From: Callaeas wilsoni
Lineage: Eukaryota; Chordata; Aves; Passeriformes; Callaeidae
DNA length: 64,000 nucleotides
Reading direction: 5' to 3'
Assembly (NCBI GenBank): GCA_013398955.1
Contig: VWPU01012706.1
Location: 1-64,000 of the forward strand
The notes beneath the pieces were generated by a model. That model was given only the letters and a program-made list of their open reading frames with translations, was not told where the DNA came from and did not search any database. Positions 25,773-35,731 of this stretch are shown one piece after another; positions within the stretch are counted from its first letter, which is position 1; the number at the start of each line of letters is the position of its first letter. A program made the position numbers and the translations under genes.

Positions 25773-27338
25773 ATGCAGCAATTGTTCCACGAAAACTATG
25801 AACACAACCGTAAGGGTTACATTCAAGATCTTCACAACAGCAAGATTCACACAGCCATAACGCTTCATCCAAACAAAAGACCAGCCTACCAATATAGGCT
25901 GCATAATTACATACTGAGTCGCAAAATTTCTGAACTGCGCCATCGGACCATCCAGCTCCATCGAGAAAGTGTCCTGATGAGCAAGCTCAGTAACACTGAA
26001 GTAAATAAGGAAGATCAGCAACTGGGAATGGTGCCATCTTTCAATAATTTCCAGCCACGTGAAAGGGATGAAGTCATCGAGTGGGAGTTCCTGACAGGGA
26101 AGTTTCTTTACTCCATGGTGGAGAACCAGCCACCTCGCCAGAGCCTGAGCAGCGTCCTACGGGCTGCACTGGATGATACTGTGATGCAGGTCATGGAAAT
26201 GATAAATGAGAACTCCAGATCTAGAGGAAGGCTCATTGATTTCAAGGAAATACAGTATGGCTACCGCAGGGTAGACCCTCTGCATGGAGTAGAGTACATC
26301 CTGGATTTACTGCTTTTGTACAAAAGGCACAAAGGAAGGAAAGTCACAGTTCCAGTGAGACGCCATGCTTACCTTCAGCAATTGTTTAGCAAACCTTTCT
26401 TCAAAGAAGCAGAGGAGCTGGATGTAAAAAGCTTGCTGGAGGACACCAACACTGACACACAATCTTTCTCTTTCCTTTCAAACTCTTTAAAGATTTTTTC
26501 CTCATCGTTCCAAGGCACCAAAGATGTTGGGGGACACAGTGACAAGAAAATACATATTCTTGTCCCTATCACAGGAAGATTTGATACTTTCTCAAGATTT
26601 ATGGATAACTTTGAAAAGACTTGTCTGATTCCCAGGCAGAATGTAAAGTTGGCAATAATTCTCTTCAGTTCTGAGTCAAGCCAAGACTCTAGCAAACACG
26701 TAGAGCTAATGAAAGAATATAGCATTAAGTATCCCAAGGCAGATATGACCCTGATTCCAATGTCAGGAAAGTTTTCTAGAGGCTTAGGTCTTGAGATGGC
26801 CTCATCTCAGTTTGACAATGACACTTTGCTGCTGTTCTGTGATGTTGATCTGGTATTCACATCAGACTTCCTCCAGCGATGCAGAGATAACACTATTCAG
26901 GGAGAACAGGTTTACTACCCTATCATCTTCAGCCAATATGATCCAAAAGTAATATATGGAGGCAACCCTCCAGCTGACAGTAGTTTTGTTTTCACAAAAA
27001 GAACTGGATTTTGGAGGGAGTATGGATTTGGAATTACCTGTATTTACAAAAGTGATCTACTTACTGCTGGTGGATTTGATACCTCGATTCAAGGCTGGGG
27101 ACTTGAGGATGTAGACCTCTTTACTAAAGTGATAACGTCTGGCTTGAAGGCTTTCAGAAGTCAGGAAGTAGGAGTTGTCCATATATTTCATCCTGTTCAG
27201 TGTGACCCCAATTTAGATCCAAAACAATATAAAATGTGCTTAGGGTCCAAAGCAAGTACATTTGCCTCTACCATGCAGCTTGCTGGACTCTGGCTACAGA
27301 AACATTTGGGTGTCAGGTACAACTGGACTCTCTCCTGA
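25773..27338 (+). CDS. CHSY3: Chondroitin sulfate synthase 3, last coding exon (C-terminal 521 residues)
   Basis: This exon encodes the C-terminal part of a Golgi type II membrane glycosyltransferase that extends chondroitin chains with alternating GlcUA and GalNAc. The family has an N-terminal GT31-like half, mostly on exons not in this window, and a C-terminal GT7-like half. Here the linker includes 'YGYRRV' near residue 162, and the GT7-like domain starts near residue 258 ('KKIHILVPITGRF'). The metal-binding DVD is at 357-359 and 'GWGLEDVD' at 441-448. N-X-S/T sites include N349-D-T and N517-W-T. The C-terminus 'HLGVRYNWTLS' fits CHSY3; CHSY1 has a different, longer tail. Human CHSY3 is 882 residues, so about 520 from the last exon is as expected. 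The first ATG is an internal codon after a phase-0 intron, not a translation start. No frameshift or stop is seen. The family and paralogue call is by recognition, not a search. Confidence 0.96.
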   Translation: MQQLFHENYEHNRKGYIQDLHNSKIHTAITLHPNKRPAYQYRLHNYILSRKISELRHRTIQLHRESVLMSKLSNTEVNKEDQQLGMVPSFNNFQPRERDEVIEWEFLTGKFLYSMVENQPPRQSLSSVLRAALDDTVMQVMEMINENSRSRGRLIDFKEIQYGYRRVDPLHGVEYILDLLLLYKRHKGRKVTVPVRRHAYLQQLFSKPFFKEAEELDVKSLLEDTNTDTQSFSFLSNSLKIFSSSFQGTKDVGGHSDKKIHILVPITGRFDTFSRFMDNFEKTCLIPRQNVKLAIILFSSESSQDSSKHVELMKEYSIKYPKADMTLIPMSGKFSRGLGLEMASSQFDNDTLLLFCDVDLVFTSDFLQRCRDNTIQGEQVYYPIIFSQYDPKVIYGGNPPADSSFVFTKRTGFWREYGFGITCIYKSDLLTAGGFDTSIQGWGLEDVDLFTKVITSGLKAFRSQEVGVVHIFHPVQCDPNLDPKQYKMCLGSKASTFASTMQLAGLWLQKHLGVRYNWTLS

Positions 27339-28510
27339 CAACTCAGCCTGTTTGGCCTTTTTAGGGGAGTTTACCTCATTGCTCTTATTTGATTTTGCTG
27401 TCGAAGTTTTAAACGCCCTCCTCGTAGTCTTCCAAAGACTGTTGACCTCAAATAGGATGACTTTGCTGTTCACCAATGTTTCTTATACCTACTGAACTGG
27501 TGAGGTGAATTTCTTCATATTTCCTTTCTTTGAAATTCAGTCTAGTCATGGAAATCATACAAACCCATGGAGCATATTCATCACAAGAGACTGTATTACA
27601 AGAATGTTGTCTTTTAGCTTTTGGATTCAGTATCATCTTTGTTGCATTTCTCAGATTTGATGTGATACAAATATTTACTGGTGAAGGTACCACAAAAGTG
27701 CTTTATGCTTCTTCTGGGGATGGAACTCTCTACGATAAACTTGAGTTTTATAATTTATATGAGGACTTCTATGTATAAACGCTACTTTTCTTCATCTTTA
27801 GAATTTTTAAAGTAAATGAATAACTATAATTGTACCTTTATTTTTTAAAAAAGAGTAAAGCTGAGGAGCTACCTGCAAATACAACTGGTACTGGCTACCA
27901 AGGTCCTTAAATGTCTTAGTATTAAAACAAACTCCTCATTGTTATTCAGTCAAAGTGTAAATGAACTTTATTTTCACGACAAACAGGATTTAATCAAATG
28001 CTCATGTACACTTGGAAGATTTTTGAGCCAACATCCTTCATTTGCAGGCAAGAAGAAACTATGACTCAACATGGTCATTTATGATAAAGTACAAGCATAT
28101 ACAGTATTCTTACTTTGAAACACATAGTATAAGTTGCTCTTTCTCTTTTTAGAATGAGTCTCTAATATGTAATTTTCTTTTACATTCCTTTCATAAGGCT
28201 GCACTTCAATGTTGAAAGTTAAAGCTTTTTTTTTTTTCTTTTTTTATTTTTTCCATTTTCCATGAATATTGGTACTCAGTAGCAACTTGTTGTTAAAATT
28301 AAAGTAACTGTAGAATAATTATTTAAGTTTCAAAATTTACTATTGCTGGTCAAAGTTCCTTGCCAATATATTTATATTAGTGGAGGTTATAAGACTGTGT
28401 TCAGATTTATCTCTCCAAACAGCCTAAGTTGTCATATTGTGGATTCATGAAGTATTTAAAGTAATACCAACAGGAGAAATAATAAAACAAATTTCTGTAT
28501 TTTAAAGAAA
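27339..28510 (+). other. CHSY3: 3' UTR of CHSY3 (inferred)
   Basis: The sequence after the TGA stop at 27336-27338 is AT-rich with T-rich runs (for example 28225-28255) and no further homology to the protein. The first canonical AATAAA after the stop is at 28481, which predicts a UTR of roughly 1.15 kb. ATTAAA variants at 27921 and 28298 could give shorter forms. Overlapping open frames at 27262-27495 and 27530-27778 are short and unrelated to the gene product. Confidence 0.65.
28481..28486 (+). promoter_or_regulatory. CHSY3: Candidate polyadenylation signal of CHSY3
   Basis: This is a canonical AATAAA, the first after the CHSY3 stop codon. A TG-rich run at 28529-28552 lies about 45-65 nt downstream, a suitable type of GU-rich downstream element though slightly far from the hexamer. 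Cleavage would be expected around 28496-28516. Confidence 0.6.
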
Positions 28511-28514
28511 TGTT

Positions 28515-28566
28515 TATATAGGGATATATATGTGTGTGTGTGTGCGTGTGTGTATATCCCTATATA
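28515..28566 (+). repeat. Perfect 14-bp inverted repeat with a TG-rich loop
   Basis: The left arm tatatagggatata (28515-28528) and right arm tatatccctatata (28553-28566) are exact reverse complements. The 24-nt loop (28529-28552) is an almost pure (TG)n run with one CG. The structure starts about 29 nt after the candidate poly(A) signal. It can be read either as a microsatellite flanked by chance palindromic arms or as a structured 3'-end element. Confidence 0.85.
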
Positions 28567-28856
28567 TTTAGATATATAGAGAGAGTAATTTCAGAGTATG
28601 TTCGGCTTTTCAGTTCAGGCAGTGATTTGTTACAATCGTTGTTACTTTTGCCACATGCTTGGAACATTTCATGTTATACTGTGGTAAGAGCTTAGAGACA
28701 TTCAGGAAACCATCAGAATTCAGCTAAATTTAAGTTATTACAATGGGTACATCTAATAACCTCAGTACCCTTGATTTCAAACTGTATTTCAAATGGAGCT
28801 GGGCAAGAAAAAGTTTTAAGTTTTTTGGCTGTAACTGACTGCTTCTGTGTTTCCTT
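28567..28856. other. Sequence just downstream of CHSY3, no feature seen
   Basis: AT-rich flank between the putative CHSY3 3' end and an A-rich tract, with no recognisable element. Confidence 0.5.
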
Positions 28857-28951
28857 AAAAAAAAAAAAAAACAAAAAAAAAAAAAAAAAAAAAACAAACA
28901 AACAAAAAAAAAACTCCCAAAAAACCCAAAAAAAACAGAGAAATGGGAATN
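28857..28951. repeat. A-rich tract with C interruptions, ending at an ambiguous base
   Basis: About 80 bases are almost all A with single C interruptions and a short aaacaaacaaac section. A few bases further on is the only N in the window (28951). Poly-Lys and poly-Phe open frames here are artefacts of the tract. No LINE tail or retropseudogene body precedes it, so its origin is unknown. Confidence 0.9.
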
Positions 28952-31900
28952 CAACTGAGAGATTGGAATTCACTGGCACACCTGTTTTTGTGAGGATATC
29001 CAGATAATTTCCTAAGACATGAAGAGGGTGTGTAGGTCAGTTAATGTCTCTTATCTGTAGTTCTCTGTTCTGGACTTACCATGCAAAGAAAAAGGCAACA
29101 CTGACAAGGACTGAGTAAACTCAGAATTAAAGGGCTGGCCACAGTTTGTACTTTAAAAAAGGCCATCCCCTTGCCTTGGAGAAGGCAGTAATTGTGATAG
29201 ATGAGAACAGAGAATGTAATTCATGTTTGTAGCAGCCCTCCTCAAGAAGAGCTCCTGGCCTGTTATTCTCCTGGAGGCTTTTGCCTTCCTAGCCCAGTGT
29301 TGTTAGCTCAAATGTCTGGCAAAAGAAAAATTCAGTATCACTTATAATATAATTCTTGGAAATTGCTCTTCAAATTGAGCACAAAAGTCACACTTTGTTA
29401 ATTAAAAAACCCAAGAACAAGGAACATATGATATATTTGATCAATCTCAATAAACCAATGCAGCTCAGATTGTAAATATCAAAAACTGATTGCCAGTTGA
29501 TAAGTGTTTGTGATAATTTCATAAACAAGAAAAAACCTAATGACTTATAAAGACTTCTAAGGAAATCATTGTCTACTGGGATGTATTCCCGTGCTTATTT
29601 CAATTACTTAACTTAGTGGCCAGAAAGTATTTGCTCAGCTCAAAGTAAAGTAGTAGATTAGAACAAGCAATGAAACCAATCATTCAGTGGGGATAAAGAT
29701 GTATACAGAGGGCTTGCAGGATCAGGTCCTACATGATATAAGCAAAATGCTAGTATTTACCAGTACAAATATTTATTTAGTGTCTTGACTGATTCATTTG
29801 TTTATATGATGAATTACTTTGTTAAAAACCTGATTATAAATGTTTATTATGAAATATTGCATTGTCTTTTGAAATAACTATCCTGAGATAACTTGAGAAC
29901 TTGTGTTAGTTTGTCTAAGGAATAATATGCCTTCTAAGGAGATCATATTAAAAGAAAAAAAAAGCACAAAAGTGTTAGAGTGTTGTTATGTATGTATAGA
30001 TTAAGATGGGAATATCTGTGTTAATCAACTGTTTGCTTTTCTCTAGTCTGAATCATAATCTCGATTGTAAAATGAAATTTTTATGTGTATAATGTCCCTT
30101 TGTAAATGCGTGGCAAGTGAATTCACAATAGAACATAACCAATTTTTCCCCAAACCTCCTTCCCCTGGGAATAGTTTTCCTGGCTTCATTGCTGGGAAGT
30201 GAGTTGTGAATAGCTCGCACTTTGGCTTTTCAGACACAGCCATTCTTTAAAAAAAAAATTCAGAATTCACTACTCGGAAACCTCAGAAATCCCCAAACCA
30301 TGGCATCATGACATGTTTTCCCAGCCACAGTACTTAATTTAACAGAGCATTTGCATCTCCTGGATGAAGGAAAAACGTCATGTTGGGCTTTCTAAGACTT
30401 GATGAATATACTCTGCATCAAGGTACTGGTTCTCAAGCTGAAGAAAGGCAGAGGGCGAGGGTGAGGTGTGAGGCTCAGCCTAGAGAGTTGGCACCTTGTG
30501 CTGAAGTCATCCCTTGCTGCCACCTGTGCTGCCCGCTGCCTGTCCTTGGAGCTATGAGTGGGCAGCTCAAGCCAGCACAGAAGAGCTGTGCTTGCTGGCA
30601 CCAGCTGCTCTTCAGAAGCAAAAGGGCCATTTTAATAAGGGAGGAATGAAAGGAGGGTCCCAAACCGAGGATTCCTTGCGTGGGGTGGAAGGTTGTCTTG
30701 TGTGGATCATGTTCCTCACTGTCCCCAGGGGAAAAGAGAGCCTGGTCCCACACCTCTTCCCTGTTTGCTCTCAAGGGGCATTGAAGGAAGGGGCAAAACC
30801 ATCAATCCTTCTGCTTCATGAGGCTCGTGGGCCTGCATCATGTGCTTGGGTCCTACCCTATCATGGGACGTGTGGGGGGAAAAGGTGCCACATTGTCTTC
30901 CCAAAAAGCAGTACATAGAGAGGCACCTTCTGCACCCACCAAAGACCAGGTGTGCACAAAACTGCCTTCTGGAGCCTTTGCTCTGCTGTATGCTTGATAG
31001 CGCCTCAAGATTCTTGCAAAAAATTACTGTGCTGGTTAAATGACTCCTAGGAGTTTACTGCACGTCGTCAGTAACCATGAAGAGTTGCAAGCAGCATGAG
31101 CTAAAAACCACTTTTTTTAAACATAGGCAAATAAACAATTTAAACTTCTTTTGATGTCTTAACTAATCACTACAATTACTTCTTAAGATGTAGTTTGCTA
31201 CTTTAAACATTTTGCTCCAAAGAATGATGCCAGCTTTAAGATACAAAAACCCCCCGCATGTGTAGTCTATATCTTATTTTCCTGCAACTTGAAATCAGTT
31301 AAAATTTATGGAAAAAAATAGGGACTAGAAACTGGTGACCCACTGACTGGGGGAAAGGTTTATGTTTCTGCTGTATTTTTGAAAGAGAATCACATCAGGA
31401 GAAAAAAAAATCCTGTGGTAGATACACACAAAAGTCAGCCATGATGTTAAATAGCAGTGATAATTATGGTCCTAAACTGCAGCAAAATGAGATGTTTTAA
31501 TAAGTCTAACTATTTACAATAACTGAATATCACTGAAGGTTATTGTCTGTTGTACATCTGTATCACATATAGTCCATTTTTAATTAATTAATTTCTTAGA
31601 ATAATTTTAATTTTCTTCCATTTTCTTAACTTGATTAATCAGGTGACTTGTCATGGCTCACTCTCAATTTGCTATTTTTCTTTTTCTTGGGTCTTCCCAT
31701 TTCCAGTATGTTATACTACAGAATTGAAACTTTTTGAGCTAGCATGATATTTCTGTTACAGTTTTATGATTTCACTGCCATTCAAAACTGCTGAATTTGA
31801 ATATTTTAGTGAATGAGTTTCCCGTCCTACTTCAAATTTTTTCCATTTGCCTGTCACTGTAAGTTAAAAGTGTTCTGAATATTATTACTTCATTTCTTCC

Positions 31901-32050
31901 GCTGGTCTCCTTCATACCAGAATCACACCAAAGCAAGGAACTGCAAAAACTTTGTAATGCTTAAATCTAGGAAGAGTAACAGAATCTGGGGATTTGTGTG
32001 ATCTCTTTTTTTTTTGCTTTCACGTCTTTTATCTCAAATTTCAGAACCTT
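28952..32050. other. Intergenic stretch, no gene seen
   Basis: Mostly AT-rich. A more GC-rich patch at about 30400-31030 contains overlapping open frames on both strands (the longest is 134 codons at 30514-30918). None has a recognisable domain, splice context or promoter, so no gene is called. Confidence 0.5.
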
Positions 32051-32113
32051 ACTTACCAGTTCTATAATTTTATAGAACTGGTAAGTTCTATAATTTACCA
32101 GTTTTATAATTTT
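32051..32113. repeat. 16-bp perfect hairpin followed by a direct copy of one arm
   Basis: The arms acttaccagttctata (32051-32066) and tatagaactggtaagt (32071-32086) are exact reverse complements with a 4-nt loop. A further direct copy, taccagttttataatttt at 32096-32113, matches 32054-32071 at 17 of 18 positions, 42 bp downstream. The whole cluster is only 63 bp long and does not match a repeat family I know. Confidence 0.9.
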
Positions 32114-34458
32114 TTCTTATTAAAATAAGTAATGGTTACTAAGATGTAAAGCAGCACATATATTAGCTTCACCCTACAAACTGTCATTTTACATCCATAT
32201 TTTCTAGTCACCTTAATTTTCAACAGATGTTTGCTATTTATAGAAACTTTAAAAATAAATTAAAGCATCCTTGCTGGTTCAGTATTTACCTAGTCTCAGT
32301 GGACAGCCTAACCATGGAGGCAGAGATCCAAAGATGTACTATATACTGTAGGCTGCTGAATTTTGGTTTTTTTGGTAGGGCTAGATCTCCTCAGCTCTGC
32401 ATGACATGCCTGCAGTGTGGCAGTGTTCTTCACAAATCAGCTATGTCTAGCAATGATTTTAAGTGACTGCAGAGTTATGGGCATAGCATCCAGCTTCACA
32501 CAGCAGGCAAGATTTACTGGACTTATCTAAACACATGAGAGACTGATCTTCAGATTCAGAGGCTGGTGACATAATCAGGTGGTAGACAAGTGGATTAAAT
32601 ACACCTGCAAGTGCACACCCACCCTAAGCACCCCTTTAAAAAGGACACCCCAGGAACAGAGTAGGTTCAATGACGATATTCCTAAAAGAGGTATATTCTA
32701 GCTAACATTGGTGCCAAATGCATTTACTTAGAGCAGGTAAATTGCCTTAGGTGATTTCCTGGGGGGAAGGAAAGGAATAAAATAAATAATTTTTTAAAAA
32801 TGCTTGTGCTTGAGATTATTAACATTGTTAGTGCCGGTTACTTGGGAAGCCTTCATGACTTGCTCCTGCTCATGATTAGGGTAATACGAAGCAATAAACA
32901 ATGCTTATTTTTCACATCTGTCCATACTGTTGGCTAAAGAAAAGATAAGCTAGCTAACTGCTTCGAAGATGGTGGTCGAACTGTGAGCGACCAGAGAGAA
33001 AACTGCTGGGTATAATTCAACCTCAAAACCAAAACTCAGACCTGCTACCAGGTAAGGACAATTTCAGCCTAGGAAGTAGAAGCCTGAGTTTGTGCAAGGC
33101 GTCATGGTATCTGGGGATCCACCTTAATGCTTAGTATGTGATTGCGTGATTGCTAAGAGCAGGCACAGTGCAGTCTGAATACAGTGCTACCAGCACTTGA
33201 AGAAAAAAGTGAAGAATGCAGTAAAAAATATTTCACAGATGACAGGATAGATGGCAAGGATGTAGCTCCAGAGAGATATGTGTCTTTTTTATTTTAAGAG
33301 AATGGAAGATAAAACATCTTTTAAAGAAGGACTCTGCTTTACTTTCTTCTTGAAAACTTTTTCCCTTGTACATTCCACTTGTACATGCAGAGACAAATGC
33401 TGGGACAGTCTGGAGCAATATCAAAATTGTAGACCTTCCACACCTGATTTGTTCTGACCAGCAAGCCCATGAAGTGAAGCTGGCAATTTTTAGTCCCTCT
33501 TCTTTTTTTAGACATGACACACTTTATTGTTATTTAACTAAGTGAGACCTTTGATAGCTTTGTGTCACAGATGCTTTAGTGCTTTGTGCCTAAGATGCTT
33601 TAGTTTTCCATTGTATCTTCATATATTGCACTGTTACATGCCACATCACTGCTTTAAATCATGGAGTTCCTTTAAACAAAGGCTTCTGGACAGTAGTTTT
33701 CAGCTGATGTAACCTTGCAACCACACCTGTGTGGCTGAAACAAAGTACATTCACCTATGGTAATTTATTTGTTGTATTCATACAATTATTTTGTTTGGTA
33801 GAAAATTCAGAATGAATATGAGTTACAATTGAATATTTTTTGTTGACAGAGTTGAGGAAATCTTTAACTAGGACCAAGCAATGAGCCATTCCTCCAGCAT
33901 GTTCTGTTACTGAAGGACATCCAGGGACTACAGGTGTTTTTACCAAAAAGGTTATAGGGAGATGTCTCTGGTAAAGCTGAATGGGAAACACTGTTTTGCA
34001 CTTCAGAACAGCTGGTAACAGAAGATTTGTCTTGCCTGTAAAAATATATCAGTCGTAACTTCTGCCACAGTCAGCTGATGTTTAAGGGACAGACACAAGG
34101 GCAGATCCCTCGATCTTGCCCTCATGTGTGAAAGAGATCAGAGGGATCAAGATTTAACCTGGAACACCCTTAGAAAAGAGCCCACCCTGAAAGAAACGTT
34201 GGTGTGGGCAAAGAAGGGAACATGCAAGAAACCAAGGAGAAGATTCTCCTTTTTCTTTTAGGCTTGACATGGTACTGTGCTCATCAGGGAGCTACCAGGT
34301 CTTCCTGGATTGAGCTTGGCACGAGGCAAAAGAAGCACTAAAAATAAAGCATAAATGTTGTGTGTATGACAGAACCAGATACTGGTGGGTGATGGGAAAG
34401 TGTGTGGGAAGACATATAAGAAGTTAAGAAAATGTGTTTTTTATTTTTGCATGTGAAG

Positions 34459-34460
<2 letters not shown>
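32114..34460. other. Intergenic stretch, no gene seen
   Basis: AT-rich sequence with no recognisable gene, RNA or repeat family. Open frames are short and without domain resemblance. Confidence 0.5.

Positions 34461-34490
<30 letters not shown>
34461..34490. repeat. (GT)15 microsatellite
   Basis: Fifteen uninterrupted GT units. The antisense frame over it (34338-34601) shows an artefactual poly(Thr-His) run. Confidence 0.98.
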
Positions 34491-34492
<2 letters not shown>

Positions 34493-35731
34493 GCAATTTT
34501 ATTAGCCTTGATATGTAAGGGCAAGAATGAGTAATTAAAGGACATAGATTTGAAAGGAAGGAGAATATACAGTGCAGGAAACAGTACCTGTCTAAACACA
34601 AAATTTAATTACAGTAGATACTAAAGTATATGTGAAAAAGTAGCACAAGAAATAGAAGGAAAGAAACTGCAGGAAGAAAGGAAGAATAGAAGATTTAATA
34701 AAAAGCAACTGAAGGACTAGCATAGCTGTAACTTATGCCCTAGGTACAGAATGCTTCATAGTGCCGTTCACGAAACAAGAGAAACGTTATGAAAAGCATT
34801 TCTGTAGCACTGCATCCCACTGCTTTACTTGGGTGTGGCTGAGGGACCAAAAGCCAAGCTAATACTAAAATATTCTTTCTTTTGTTTGCATTTTATCAGA
34901 GCCCGAAATTTGTTTTCCTCTTGATTTCCCTCCACCCTGCATAGTAAATATCTAGTCAGATACTGTGTTACTGGGATTTTGTGCTTCTGAACTCAGTAAA
35001 AAATATGGGAGATGTCTTTAATAGACAAAACAGCAGTACCAATGCTATTGCACATCTGAATTTATCTTTTTGATGTTAAAATGTCCTAAAATTACAAAAA
35101 GTTGGCAGTCAGCAGGAACTTCTGCAGTCGTGTCCCATCTTTCTTTCCCTAACACTTTCAATGTCTAGTTTCTGCTGTACTTATGTGCTGATGACAACTT
35201 TAGAGAACCAAGGAAATCTATCTCCTTTTAGTAGCCTCATACCAATGAATTTAATTTTTCACACAAACTTTGTTATGAGATTATGGATTTAAACCAAAAT
35301 CATATATCCCAGATAAAATTATCTTTCAGAGTCTTTCTAGTTTATTCATACAAATATGAAATTAGACACTGTAATGATGTCACTGATGCGTAAAATTGCT
35401 GAACTACAGCATTTTGTTGCATTAGTTCCCAGCTCCATTGCAAGCCATTTGCCTGTCACTCTCTTTAAATCCTGAATTTTATTACCCCTTCCCTCAGTCC
35501 CTTCTTATGACATCTTGAATTTATTGCCAGGAACAGAAACACAAAATGTTTCCAGATTTAAAATGCATTTCCAAAATTAGATCTGAAGTATACAGGACTC
35601 ACTGATTCAGCAGATATTAAAGGGCTGAGTGACACAAGAGGGCAAAAGTCTTGGAAACTGAGAGAGAAAACATTGAAGAAGCAGAAGGGTGCTTAGCTCC
35701 ATAGACACTCCAATTTATGGAATGATGCACA
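34491..35731. other. Intergenic stretch, no gene seen
   Basis: A purine-rich run lies just after the GT repeat (about 34500-34700), followed by ordinary AT-rich sequence up to the CR1 element. No gene is recognised. Confidence 0.5.

Noticed and set aside
25773..25775. The first ATG of the exon as a translation start
   Set aside because: It directly follows the splice acceptor, and in the family this Met is internal to the protein; the N-terminal half is on exons outside the window.
25749..26021. A 90-codon antisense frame at the start of the CHSY3 exon
   Set aside because: It is an antisense shadow of a real coding exon with no independent support.
28515..28566. The TG-loop hairpin as a microRNA precursor
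   Set aside because: The stem is only 14 bp, the arms are low-complexity A/T with a GGG/CCC core, and the loop is a microsatellite; this does not resemble a miRNA hairpin.
28713..29007. Poly-Phe and poly-Lys open frames
   Set aside because: They are translations of the A-rich tract.
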